64,000 bases of DNA from DATFNI01 sp963712305 (GTDB lineage: Bacteria; Bacteroidota; Rhodothermia; Balneolales; DATFMH01). Below are positions 35,927 through 44,315 of the stretch, piece by piece. The stretch lies in assembly GCA_963712305.1 (NCBI GenBank), contig CAVQHI010000001.1:806001-870000 (forward strand), written 5' to 3'. The notes beneath the pieces are model-generated. The model worked only from the letters and a program-made list of their open reading frames with translations, did no database searches and was not told the origin of the DNA. A program made the translations under genes and the position numbers. Position 1 is the first letter of the stretch, and the number at the start of each line of letters is the position of its first letter.

Positions 35927-36718
35927 TTAGTTTGAAATGATGTGATCCCCTGCTTCTTTTTTCAGGATACTCATGTAGTTTCTTATACGCCGGGCATTCT
36001 CGCCAATATCACTTCGTCCAAGACGGGAATCAGAACGGATATCCAGTCGGCTCCCGCTTCCGGCACTATCGATTCGAATCACAATATCATCTTTGAACCC
36101 AAACCACGGAATAGTAGATGTGGCCTCTATTTTACCCGATAATTGGTTGGAAGCCTGGATCTTCCACCAGTGCATTTTTTTAGCTGCAGCTAATGCATCC
36201 TGATAAGCCTGATCCGGAGACACAGAAAACTGAACAGGTACAATATCGGGATATGCCTCACGCTGCGCTTCGGATACGGTAACCTCTTTGCCCTGCCATC
36301 TCACACTGTCGTCTCCAAAATAAGCTGATTTATTGGGTGCATTGGTCCGCATGGAAAGTACCGCCTGAAACTGTGGCGGATTCTGCAAGTCAGTCGTTAT
36401 ATCGTGAATGGGCGGTGCTGAAGTAGCTCGGCTATAGAAAAGCCAGGTAGTCCCACAGACGGCAATTGAAACGATAATTCCGATAACTGCATACTTAAAC
36501 CCCCTGACAGGACGTTTTGGTCGCGTTATGATAGCTCCTGCAATGGATATAAGTCCGCCGGCGACAGCAATATAAAATCCCCAACGCAACATAGTGAACC
36601 CCATACCCAGTCCCCACCAGTGCCATTGATAGCCAAAACCCGAAAGGCTGAACACTACTACGCCAAGAATGGCCAGAAAAAAACCTATCCACACAGTTAT
36701 TGAGTAACGCTCATTCAT
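35927..36718 (-). CDS. DUF1499 membrane protein
   Basis: 263 aa from the ATG at 36718, next to an in-frame GTG. Three transmembrane segments occur at about 8-28, 43-65 and 75-96. The C-terminal ~150 residues are a DUF1499 domain with PVQFSVSPDQAY and the diagnostic SRLGRSDIGENARRIRNY. DUF1499 proteins also occur in algae, plants and proteobacteria without a defined role. The gene converges on the GWxTD gene, with 18 bp between stops. Confidence 0.85.
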   Translation of the reverse strand: MNERYSITVWIGFFLAILGVVVFSLSGFGYQWHWWGLGMGFTMLRWGFYIAVAGGLISIAGAIITRPKRPVRGFKYAVIGIIVSIAVCGTTWLFYSRATSAPPIHDITTDLQNPPQFQAVLSMRTNAPNKSAYFGDDSVRWQGKEVTVSEAQREAYPDIVPVQFSVSPDQAYQDALAAAKKMHWWKIQASNQLSGKIEATSTIPWFGFKDDIVIRIDSAGSGSRLDIRSDSRLGRSDIGENARRIRNYMSILKKEAGDHIISN

Positions 36719-36955
36719 CACTAACCCCCTGTCTTTGATAATTTGACATGACTACCTGTTTCATTACGAAACTAACCTGGTTCAAGAATTGTACAATCTC
36801 TCATGCAACTCCCAGATAAACCCTATGGTTCCATAAAAATGAAATGCAGATAATTAAATATTGAACTTTTTATGGATAAATAATAGGAATCAGTCTGATA
36901 AGTCAAATTTCTTCCCCAAAAAGATTACAAATACAGAATGGGATAAATACTGCGA

Positions 36956-37336
36956 CTAATCAACAAGGGCAATACAGCTGATCTCAACCAGAGCGTTTTT
37001 AGGGAGCGTTTTGACAGCAACGGTCTCTCGTGCCGGTGGTTTTTCGGAAAAATAAGCGCCATATATCTGGTTAACCTTCCCGAAATCACTCATATCACTT
37101 AGAAAGATGGACGTCTTTACCACGTTTTCAAATCCACTTCCCGCAGCCTCCAGGACAGCCTTGAGGTTTTGCATGACCTGGCGAGTCTGCGTCTCTACAA
37201 TAGGTCCTACAAGGTGGCCTGATTCAGGATCGAGGGCTATCTGACCAGAGCAAAATACCATACCGTTTGCAACAACAGCCTGACTGTATGGACCGATGGC
37301 TTCTGGGGCATTCGTGGAATTAACTATTTTTTTCAT
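36956..37336 (-). CDS. ridA: RidA-family enamine/imine deaminase
   Basis: 126 aa, full length. It contains AIGPYSQAV, FCSGQIALDP, the FLSDMSDF block, the key Arg103 in PPARETVAV, and LVEISCIAL. RidA hydrolyses reactive 2-aminoacrylate and related imines formed by PLP enzymes. It starts 2 bp after the alpha/beta hydrolase stop, so both come from one transcript. Confidence 0.92.
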   Translation of the reverse strand: MKKIVNSTNAPEAIGPYSQAVVANGMVFCSGQIALDPESGHLVGPIVETQTRQVMQNLKAVLEAAGSGFENVVKTSIFLSDMSDFGKVNQIYGAYFSEKPPARETVAVKTLPKNALVEISCIALVD

Positions 37337-37338
37337 CT

Positions 37339-38175
37339 CTAATGACCGTATTTGAGTTCGTTGTATAATGATGGTGTATAAATTTGAGAAACGGGATCAA
37401 TATCCTGCAAAAAATGTCTCACTAGTTTCATAAACATTGCCGGATGTTCCATCATAGGGGCATGACCACATTTATCAATCCACTCGAGACTTGCATTCGG
37501 AAGGATTTTTAAAAAGCTTTCGGCAACATGCGGTGGAGTAATGATATCATTTTTCCCCCAAACCAACAGGGTTGGCTGGCGAATAGCTGTCAGATATCCC
37601 TCCATATTATATTCGTGCGTTGAACGAGCAATTTTAAGCAACCGGGCAAGTTTACGATTCGAGGCCAGAATCTGTTCAATCTCGTCGATGATCCATTCAT
37701 CCAGTTGGAAATCGTAAAATGCCTGTTGGGCCCTCTCTCTGATATATTCTCTGTCGAAGCGTCGGGGACGTGAACAGCCGAAATTCTGTTCAAACAAACC
37801 GGAACTGCCGGCAAGAACCAGTGCTTTTACCCGGCCCGGATTTGTCAATGCACACTCGAGGGCAATGTGACCACCAAGGGAATTGCCGATTAGTATCGCC
37901 TTTCGGAAGTTAAACCGGTTAAGTACATATTTAATGACCCAGTCTGCCAGGCCCTGGATCTTCAAGTATCGGCTGCGGCCTTTAAAAAGCGGTAATTCGG
38001 GTATCACAATGGTACGTTCATAATCCATGTGTCGAGCCAGGTGATCGAAGTTGCTCAATCCACCAAACATACCATGCAGGCATACAATCGGCGTTCTGTC
38101 AGGATCACGTCCTTCCAGATAAATAAAATCGAGCTCGCGCTCGCGTCGAACTGCAAATATACTATTCGAAAACAT
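37339..38175 (-). CDS. Alpha/beta-fold hydrolase
   Basis: 278 aa, no signal peptide. The oxyanion segment is CLHGMFGG (33-40), the nucleophile elbow GNSLGG has Ser99, and the likely acid is Asp in WGKNDIITPP with His in CGHAPMMEHP. The substrate is unknown. It is the first gene of a two-gene unit with ridA. Confidence 0.87.
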   Translation of the reverse strand: MFSNSIFAVRRERELDFIYLEGRDPDRTPIVCLHGMFGGLSNFDHLARHMDYERTIVIPELPLFKGRSRYLKIQGLADWVIKYVLNRFNFRKAILIGNSLGGHIALECALTNPGRVKALVLAGSSGLFEQNFGCSRPRRFDREYIRERAQQAFYDFQLDEWIIDEIEQILASNRKLARLLKIARSTHEYNMEGYLTAIRQPTLLVWGKNDIITPPHVAESFLKILPNASLEWIDKCGHAPMMEHPAMFMKLVRHFLQDIDPVSQIYTPSLYNELKYGH

Positions 38176-38333
38176 GCCCTAAAATAATACTTCCGTTCAA
38201 ACTTTTTTTATACATTCTGAATGCTTTCTCGAATTCTGCCTTCCATAACGTTGTTAGACAATTGCAGATCGACCATTCTATGGTTACATTTCGCTAATAA
38301 TCACTTTATGAAACCAAGATCCATAACATAATT

Positions 38334-39641
38334 ATGAATAAGAATCTTAAACATGTGTTATCAGTGGGGCTGGTGGCTCTTTTCTTATACTCATGTTCTG
38401 CCAGTAACCCGAACCTTGAATCAGCCAAGCTGAATCTTGAGCACAAAGATTATCAAAAAGCTCTTACATCTATCGATAAAGCTCTTGCCCAGGATTCCAC
38501 TGATGCGGATGCCTACTATTACAGAGGGTATATCTACCAAAAAATGGCTGATAATGAAACTGACGTAGCACAAAAAACGGACGACTACAAAAAAATGAAT
38601 CAGAATTATGATGAGGCCAAGCGTCTTTATCAAAAACTTGGAAAGACCGATTCCAAGGAAATGACTCTGATGAGGATGTCGACCGTAAACATGTGGACTC
38701 AGGAGCACAATGCCGCCGTCCATCTTGCTGCCAACGACAGTACCCGGAATGCCGGAGACCTTGATAAAGCCGTTGATCACCTGCAAAATGCCATCGCAAT
38801 TGCTCCGGACAGCCTCATCAGTTATGAGGTATTAGCCGAAGTTTACAACATGCAAGGCAAGACTGATCAGGCTGAAGGTGTTCTCGAAAAAGCTCTTCAA
38901 AAATCATCCACACCGCCTGTAAACGATTATCTGCGCCTGGCTCAGTTTTATCAGAACAATAAAAAGTTCGACAAAGCTGTAATGGTTCTGAAGAAGGCAA
39001 AAAGCGACTATCCGGATGATGTTAAAATCACCCAATCTCTTGCCAATACATATTTGGCAATGAATGATGATAAGAACGCGATCGCAGCCGTGAAATCATT
39101 GATTGACAGTGATTCGAGTAACGTTCAATATCACCTTGTTTATGGAACTGAGCTGTACAAGATGGCAATGACCATGAATGATACGCTTACAGATCGTTAT
39201 GACCGTATCTTCAACATGCAGCAAGAGGAAAAGCAAAATAATAACAAGGCAGACCAAGCGACTATCGACAATCTTCAGAAAACGAACCAGCAGCTCGCTT
39301 CCGACATCGATGATTTAACCGATAAAGCCAAAACCCAGCTTAAATACGTCATTGATCACAAACCAAATGATCCCGTAGCTTTCAACACAATGGGAGTCAT
39401 TTATCAGAATAAAGCAGCATCTTTATTCCAAATGCGGAACAACACCAACGATAATAACAAAGCTGATTCTCTGGATGCCGCCGCAAAAAGCACGCTCAAG
39501 CAAGCACTGCCCTATTACGAAAAAGCAGCGCAGCTCGATCCAAATAACCAGGGTTATTGGCAATCACTATTCCGTGTTTATACGGCTCTTGGCATGAAAG
39601 ATAAAGCCCAGGATGCCATGAAAAAGGCCGGAATGAACTAA
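38334..39641 (+). CDS. TPR-repeat lipoprotein (paralogue 1)
   Basis: 435 aa. The leader MNKNLKHVL runs to a lipobox at FLYSCSAS (Cys21). The rest is TPR helices, with clear units such as KDYQKALTSIDKALAQDSTD, DKAVDHLQNAIAI and FDKAVMVLKKAKSDYPDD, and a final block ALPYYEKAAQLDPNN. A low-complexity Asn/Lys-rich helix lies around 295-330. It probably scaffolds a periplasmic complex. A paralogue follows 34 bp downstream. Confidence 0.85.
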   Translation: MNKNLKHVLSVGLVALFLYSCSASNPNLESAKLNLEHKDYQKALTSIDKALAQDSTDADAYYYRGYIYQKMADNETDVAQKTDDYKKMNQNYDEAKRLYQKLGKTDSKEMTLMRMSTVNMWTQEHNAAVHLAANDSTRNAGDLDKAVDHLQNAIAIAPDSLISYEVLAEVYNMQGKTDQAEGVLEKALQKSSTPPVNDYLRLAQFYQNNKKFDKAVMVLKKAKSDYPDDVKITQSLANTYLAMNDDKNAIAAVKSLIDSDSSNVQYHLVYGTELYKMAMTMNDTLTDRYDRIFNMQQEEKQNNNKADQATIDNLQKTNQQLASDIDDLTDKAKTQLKYVIDHKPNDPVAFNTMGVIYQNKAASLFQMRNNTNDNNKADSLDAAAKSTLKQALPYYEKAAQLDPNNQGYWQSLFRVYTALGMKDKAQDAMKKAGMN

Positions 39642-39675
39642 ACCCATATTTTCTGATCATAAATCCTAAACTTAT

Positions 39676-40956
39676 ATGACAACTTTGTCAGCCCGAATGG
39701 CCATGCTTTTGCTGGCCTTCGGGTTTTTTGTTAGCTGTTCATCGACAAAAAAGACAGCCACAAACGACCAAAACCATTCCATTCAAAAAGCTATCGACAA
39801 TAAGGAGTACCAAACGGCACTCCGGTATGCTGACCAGTCCATTCAGAAAAACCCGAACAATGCCAATCTATACTTGCTCAAAGGACAAATACTGAGCAAA
39901 ATGGCATCAACGGTAACCAGACCTGATCAGGCGCAGCCCATTTACAAAAATATGCGCCAGAATCTGGTTAAGGCACAGCAGCTTGATAAACAAGGGAATG
40001 GTTCACTCGAATCAAAGATTGATGACTTGCTCGCGGATAGCTGGAGCCAGGAGCACAACCAGGGCGTCAGCATTCTCAGTCGTGATTCTACCGATACCCG
40101 AAATGATCTGAATAATGCGAAAGGACATCTTCAGAATGCCACGATCATCATGCCTGACAGTTCAATCAGTCATGCAGCCCTTGCCAGCGTTTATTATAAG
40201 CTTGGAGAAATAACTGAAGCTCTTGGAAGCATGAAACTGGCCGTCTCCTATGATGACAGTGTTCACAACGACTACCTGGAACGTCTTGCCTATCTTTATA
40301 CTGTTAACCAACAGGATAGTGAAGCGGTAAATACCTATCGGTTGCTCATTGAACGAAATCCGAGCGATCTCAATCTGCTCAATGGTTTGATGAACACATA
40401 TCTTGATCAACATTCGTACAGTTCTGTAGATAATATCATTCAAACGATGCTGGAAAAAAATCCGGACAATCCTCTCTATCACGAGATATACGGTCGTGAG
40501 TTATACAATGAAACTATGGCAAAATTAGTGGGCATAAGAAACGGATATGAAAACGTGCAGGATTCTGCAGAAGATGAATCAGCGATTTCCGACAGTCTGA
40601 ACAGCATTGAAGGTGACACTAGAAAAATACTTGACAAATCGGTAGGCCAGTTTAATACGGCTTTAAAACTCGATAGTATGGATACCGATGCGTCATATAC
40701 ACTGGGGATTATCTATCAAAACACTGGTGTGGCTTATCTTCAGATTGCCCAGCATATCAAGAATTCAGAACTATCGGCATTCTACAAAGCTCGGGCTCAG
40801 GAACTATTGACAAAGGCCTTGCCCTATCTCGAGAAGTATGCCGACAAGAAACAAAATGATCAAAAAAGCTGGCAAAACCTGCAAATGGTTTACAAGTATC
40901 TCGGCATGAATGATAAAGCTCAGCAGGCGTCTGAACATTTGTCGGACAAAAATTAG
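39676..40956 (+). CDS. TPR-repeat lipoprotein (paralogue 2)
   Basis: 426 aa with a lipobox at FFVSCSST (Cys21). It parallels its upstream neighbour in order: EYQTALRYADQSIQKNPNN, WSQEHNQGVSIL against WTQEHNAAVHLA, LNNAKGHLQNATIIMPDS, and a closing ALPYLEKYADKKQND. Identity by eye is moderate, so the duplication is old. The pair shares a transcript and may form a hetero-complex. Confidence 0.85.
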   Translation: MTTLSARMAMLLLAFGFFVSCSSTKKTATNDQNHSIQKAIDNKEYQTALRYADQSIQKNPNNANLYLLKGQILSKMASTVTRPDQAQPIYKNMRQNLVKAQQLDKQGNGSLESKIDDLLADSWSQEHNQGVSILSRDSTDTRNDLNNAKGHLQNATIIMPDSSISHAALASVYYKLGEITEALGSMKLAVSYDDSVHNDYLERLAYLYTVNQQDSEAVNTYRLLIERNPSDLNLLNGLMNTYLDQHSYSSVDNIIQTMLEKNPDNPLYHEIYGRELYNETMAKLVGIRNGYENVQDSAEDESAISDSLNSIEGDTRKILDKSVGQFNTALKLDSMDTDASYTLGIIYQNTGVAYLQIAQHIKNSELSAFYKARAQELLTKALPYLEKYADKKQNDQKSWQNLQMVYKYLGMNDKAQQASEHLSDKN

Positions 40957-40981
40957 TCGATACTACCCTTTCATATTAAAT

Positions 40982-41001
40982 CCGGAATCCTATGATTCCG
41001 G
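40982..41001 (+). terminator. Short hairpin after the TPR lipoprotein pair
   Basis: CCGGAATC (40982-40989) and GATTCCGG (40994-41001) form a perfect 8-bp stem with a CTAT loop. The following bases (ttgaataattt) are only moderately T-rich. It lies 25 bp after the stop and 33 bp before the next start. Confidence 0.5.
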
Positions 41002-41034
41002 TTGAATAATTTCGAAGGATAAACAGATTATCAT

Positions 41035-42171
41035 ATGAAATTTAATACTAAAACTATTCACGCCGGACAGGAACCCGAACCAACCAGCGGCGCGGTAATG
41101 CCGCCGATTTTTCAGACCTCCACCTATGCTCAGGAATCACCCAATGTCCACAAGGGTTATGAATATGCCCGGGTGTCGAATCCAACGCGTACGGCCCTGG
41201 AAAAGCTTCTGGCTGGCCTGGAAGAGGCAAGTGACTGCGCAGCATTCGCTAGTGGATGTGCGGCTATGGATGCTCTTTTAAAGATGTTTCGGCCGGGTGA
41301 TCATATAATCGCCTCAAATGACCTTTACGGGGGTACGTACCGGTTGTTTACACAGGTTTTCGAACCCTATCAGATCAAATTCAGCTTCATCGATATGTCC
41401 GAGCCGGCCAATGTTGAGAAGGCACTGACTGATAAAACCAAGCTGGTTTGGATCGAAACTCCTACAAATCCGTTGCTCAGGATTGTGGATATCAAAGCTG
41501 TGAGTGACATCGCCCGAAAGGCGGGTGCTCTGAGTGTTGTTGATAACACGTTTGCTTCACCGTATTTGCAGCGTCCTCTGAAACTCGGCGCAGATGCCGT
41601 CATTCACTCGACTACCAAGTACCTGGGTGGGCATTCTGATATCATTGGCGGGGCCATCTGTACTTCACATCCTGATATTATTGAAAACATGCGGTTCCAG
41701 GTCAAAACAACCGGTGCCGTTCCAGGGCCAATGGATTCATATCTGACCCTTCGTGGTATCAAAACGCTACACGTCCGCATGGACCGTGCGTGCACCAATG
41801 CCCAGGCCATTGTTGAATATCTTACCAATCATCCAGATGTCGGTAGTGTAAATTATCCCGGATTAGAGACCCACCCACAGCATAGCATTGCCAGAAAACA
41901 GATGTATGACTATGGGGCAATGGTTTCCTTTACACTGAAAGATGATTCCGTTGAAAAAGCCCAAAAATTTATGAGTCAGACTCGTTATTTTACTTTAGCG
42001 GAAAGTTTGGGTGGAGTTGAATCACTGATTTCACATCCGGCAAGTATGACTCATGCATCTATTCCTTCTGATATAAGGAGAAAGGCCGGTCTTGGTGATT
42101 CGCTTATCCGTCTTTCTGTAGGAATTGAAGATCTGGAAGACCTGATCAGTGATTTGGACCAGGCTTTTTAA
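41035..42171 (+). CDS. metB: Cystathionine gamma-synthase/lyase-type PLP enzyme
   Basis: 378 aa, full length for the Cys/Met-metabolism PLP family. The cofactor lysine is Lys195 in HSTTKYLGGHSD, the pyridine-nitrogen Asp is Asp170 in VVDNTFASPYL, and YEYARVSNPTR and the late ESLGGVESLISHP are typical. It makes cystathionine from an activated homoserine and cysteine, or cleaves cystathionine. Synthase and lyase cannot be separated by sequence alone, so the symbol is provisional. No methionine-regulated riboswitch is seen upstream. Confidence 0.85.
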   Translation: MKFNTKTIHAGQEPEPTSGAVMPPIFQTSTYAQESPNVHKGYEYARVSNPTRTALEKLLAGLEEASDCAAFASGCAAMDALLKMFRPGDHIIASNDLYGGTYRLFTQVFEPYQIKFSFIDMSEPANVEKALTDKTKLVWIETPTNPLLRIVDIKAVSDIARKAGALSVVDNTFASPYLQRPLKLGADAVIHSTTKYLGGHSDIIGGAICTSHPDIIENMRFQVKTTGAVPGPMDSYLTLRGIKTLHVRMDRACTNAQAIVEYLTNHPDVGSVNYPGLETHPQHSIARKQMYDYGAMVSFTLKDDSVEKAQKFMSQTRYFTLAESLGGVESLISHPASMTHASIPSDIRRKAGLGDSLIRLSVGIEDLEDLISDLDQAF

Positions 42172-42188
42172 GAACAAATAGTCGATCA

Positions 42189-42710
42189 TTGCGCAATGCA
42201 ACGCATCATATCACAGGGATTCTGATTGCGGCCTTAGTGATGGTCTCATGCAGTAATCCTTTTGCTCCTGGTTTGGCTGAAGAAGCGCTTACACATGACC
42301 CTTTGGGAGATCAAACGACCATCGGCGGATTTTTTACGCGTTTCCGTAATGCATATCAGTTGCGAGACACAACAATTTACGGTCCATTGATTCAATCTGA
42401 TTTTACTTTTGCTTACCACGATTTTGACAGCAATGTCGACGTTTCGTGGGGTCGCGATGTTGAAATGAACTCCACCTATAATCTGTTCACCCAAAGTGAA
42501 GACATTCAGCTCCAGTGGAATAATATTATCACTCAGGTTCAGGATTCCATGTCTACCAAGGCCCAGGTTGTCAGACGATTCGATCTGGCTATTGTCCTGA
42601 AAAACTCGGACGTTTTGCATACTGACGGAGCAGCAAATTTTTTGCTCTCACGTTCTGACTCAACCAAACCCTGGAGATTGATACGCTGGCGCGATGAATC
42701 CAATTTTTAA
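42189..42710 (+). CDS. Small lipoprotein, NTF2-like fold possible
   Basis: 173 aa from a TTG at 42189. The in-frame ATG at codon 18 would remove most of the signal sequence, so the TTG is preferred; it gives a lipobox at LVMVSCSN (Cys21). The mature part has a helix (GGFFTRFRNAYQLRD), a DFTFAYHD strand and a final PWRLIRWRDE strand, a pattern seen in NTF2-like proteins. The function is unknown. It follows the metB-like gene by 17 bp. Confidence 0.65.
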   Translation: MRNATHHITGILIAALVMVSCSNPFAPGLAEEALTHDPLGDQTTIGGFFTRFRNAYQLRDTTIYGPLIQSDFTFAYHDFDSNVDVSWGRDVEMNSTYNLFTQSEDIQLQWNNIITQVQDSMSTKAQVVRRFDLAIVLKNSDVLHTDGAANFLLSRSDSTKPWRLIRWRDESNF

Positions 42711-42900
42711 ATGATACAGTTTGAAATCTTGAGAATCTGGGAGTTGGCTAACCGAGAGAGTTTAAAAAAATTGAGCTCTCAACACCTCCCCGAAAATTGC
42801 TTTACGATAATTTCGAATTAAACCGAAACAATACAGAATATCACTTTTGACCTAATTCAAAACTTTATTCAAGAATCATTGCTTAAGACTTAGGATTATT

Positions 42901-44082
42901 ATGAAAGACGTTGTCATCGTTGATGCTGTACGGACCCCAATTGGGTCTTTTGGCGGGAGCCTCTCCTCTTTCACTGCTCCGGAACTTGGATCAACTGTTA
43001 TTCAGGCATTACTGAAACGCAGCGGTGTCTCCCCGGAACAAGTAAATGAAGTAATAATGGGTAATGTGTTGCAGGCAGGTATTGGCCAGGCGCCGGCACG
43101 CCAGGCGGCTTTGAAAGCAGGCCTTCCAAACCAAACTCCGTCAACCACTGTTAATAAAGTATGTGCATCCGGGATGAAAGCTGTAATGTATGCAGCAAAT
43201 CAAATCCAGCTTGGGGAAGCCGACATTGTTGTCGCGGGTGGTATGGAAAGCATGAGCAACTGCCCCTATTATCTGACAAAAGAACGATTTGGTGCAAAGC
43301 TTGGTCATAGCCAGGTCATCGACGGCATCATTAAAGATGGGCTTTGGGACGTTTATAATGATTTTCATATGGGCAACGCAGCTGAGCTCTGCTCACGCGA
43401 TTGCAAAATCAGCCGCGAGGAACAGGACGACTTTACCATAGAATCATATAAAAGAGCCATCGATGCCCGGAATAATGGCTATTTCGATAATGAAATTGTC
43501 CGTCTGAAGGTGAAAGGAAGGAAAGGCGAGGTAACCGAAGTAACGGAAGATGAGGAACTGAAGAAGGTCAATTTCGACAAAATACCACAACTTCGCCCTG
43601 TTTTCGATAAAGAAGGTACGGTCACGGCCGCTAATGCCAGTTCTATCAATGATGGTGCTGCAGCCCTGCTGGTAATGTCAGCTGACAAGGCTAAAGAACT
43701 GGGACTCAAACCAATGGCCCGGATTCTCAGCCAGGCGAGTGCGGCAAAAGCACCCGAGTGGTTTACGACTGCTCCTGCCGATGCCATTCCAATTGCGCTT
43801 AAACGGGCAGAAAAAGAAATCGAGGATATTAACCTTTTTGAAATCAATGAGGCATTCTCGGTCGTATCGTTAATTAACAATCGTCTGCTTAAACTGGATC
43901 CGAAAAAGGTCGATATACATGGTGGTGCGGTAAGTTTGGGACATCCCATTGGGTGTTCAGGTGCACGAATACTCGTAACATTGATCCATGCGCTCCAACG
44001 CACTGACGGTACAACCGGGTGTGCAGGGATCTGCAATGGCGGCGGCGGCGCTTCCGCAATGGTTATTGAAATGATCAAATGA
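42901..44082 (+). CDS. Acetyl-CoA C-acetyltransferase (thiolase)
   Basis: 393 aa, the standard length. The acyl-accepting Cys88 lies in NKVCASGMKA, GGMESMSNCPYY follows, and the late motifs INEAFSV, GGAVSLGHPIGCSGAR and CNGGGGASAM supply the catalytic His and second Cys. It joins two acetyl-CoA or cleaves acetoacetyl-CoA, and may serve ketone-body or fatty-acid metabolism together with the acyl-CoA dehydrogenase/ETF cluster elsewhere in the window. It is a single gene. Confidence 0.93.
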   Translation: MKDVVIVDAVRTPIGSFGGSLSSFTAPELGSTVIQALLKRSGVSPEQVNEVIMGNVLQAGIGQAPARQAALKAGLPNQTPSTTVNKVCASGMKAVMYAANQIQLGEADIVVAGGMESMSNCPYYLTKERFGAKLGHSQVIDGIIKDGLWDVYNDFHMGNAAELCSRDCKISREEQDDFTIESYKRAIDARNNGYFDNEIVRLKVKGRKGEVTEVTEDEELKKVNFDKIPQLRPVFDKEGTVTAANASSINDGAAALLVMSADKAKELGLKPMARILSQASAAKAPEWFTTAPADAIPIALKRAEKEIEDINLFEINEAFSVVSLINNRLLKLDPKKVDIHGGAVSLGHPIGCSGARILVTLIHALQRTDGTTGCAGICNGGGGASAMVIEMIK

Positions 44083-44315
44083 TCGATTAGAATGGGATAA
44101 GTTGCTCATCTTGGTGGCAACGGTACTTTATTCCTATTCCCAAATTTGTTATCATTTGACAAAGGTGTTTATTATATTTTTTCCGCTTCTACTACATCAC
44201 CCCAAAATAAACAGACTCTATAGCGATAAACGATACGATCTAATTCTAAACATGAATTGGCTTAACTGCTAACCTATCGCTTTTCGTTTCGTTGTCGAAT
44301 TTCCATTTTAAATAT

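Noticed and set aside
36722..36955. tRNA-like ggttcaa segment in the gap between DUF1499 and ridA genes
   Set aside because: No acceptor or anticodon stem can be built around it.
40957..41034. SAM or other methionine riboswitch before the metB-like gene
   Set aside because: Only a short hairpin that looks like the terminator of the previous genes is present; the region is too short for a known SAM aptamer.
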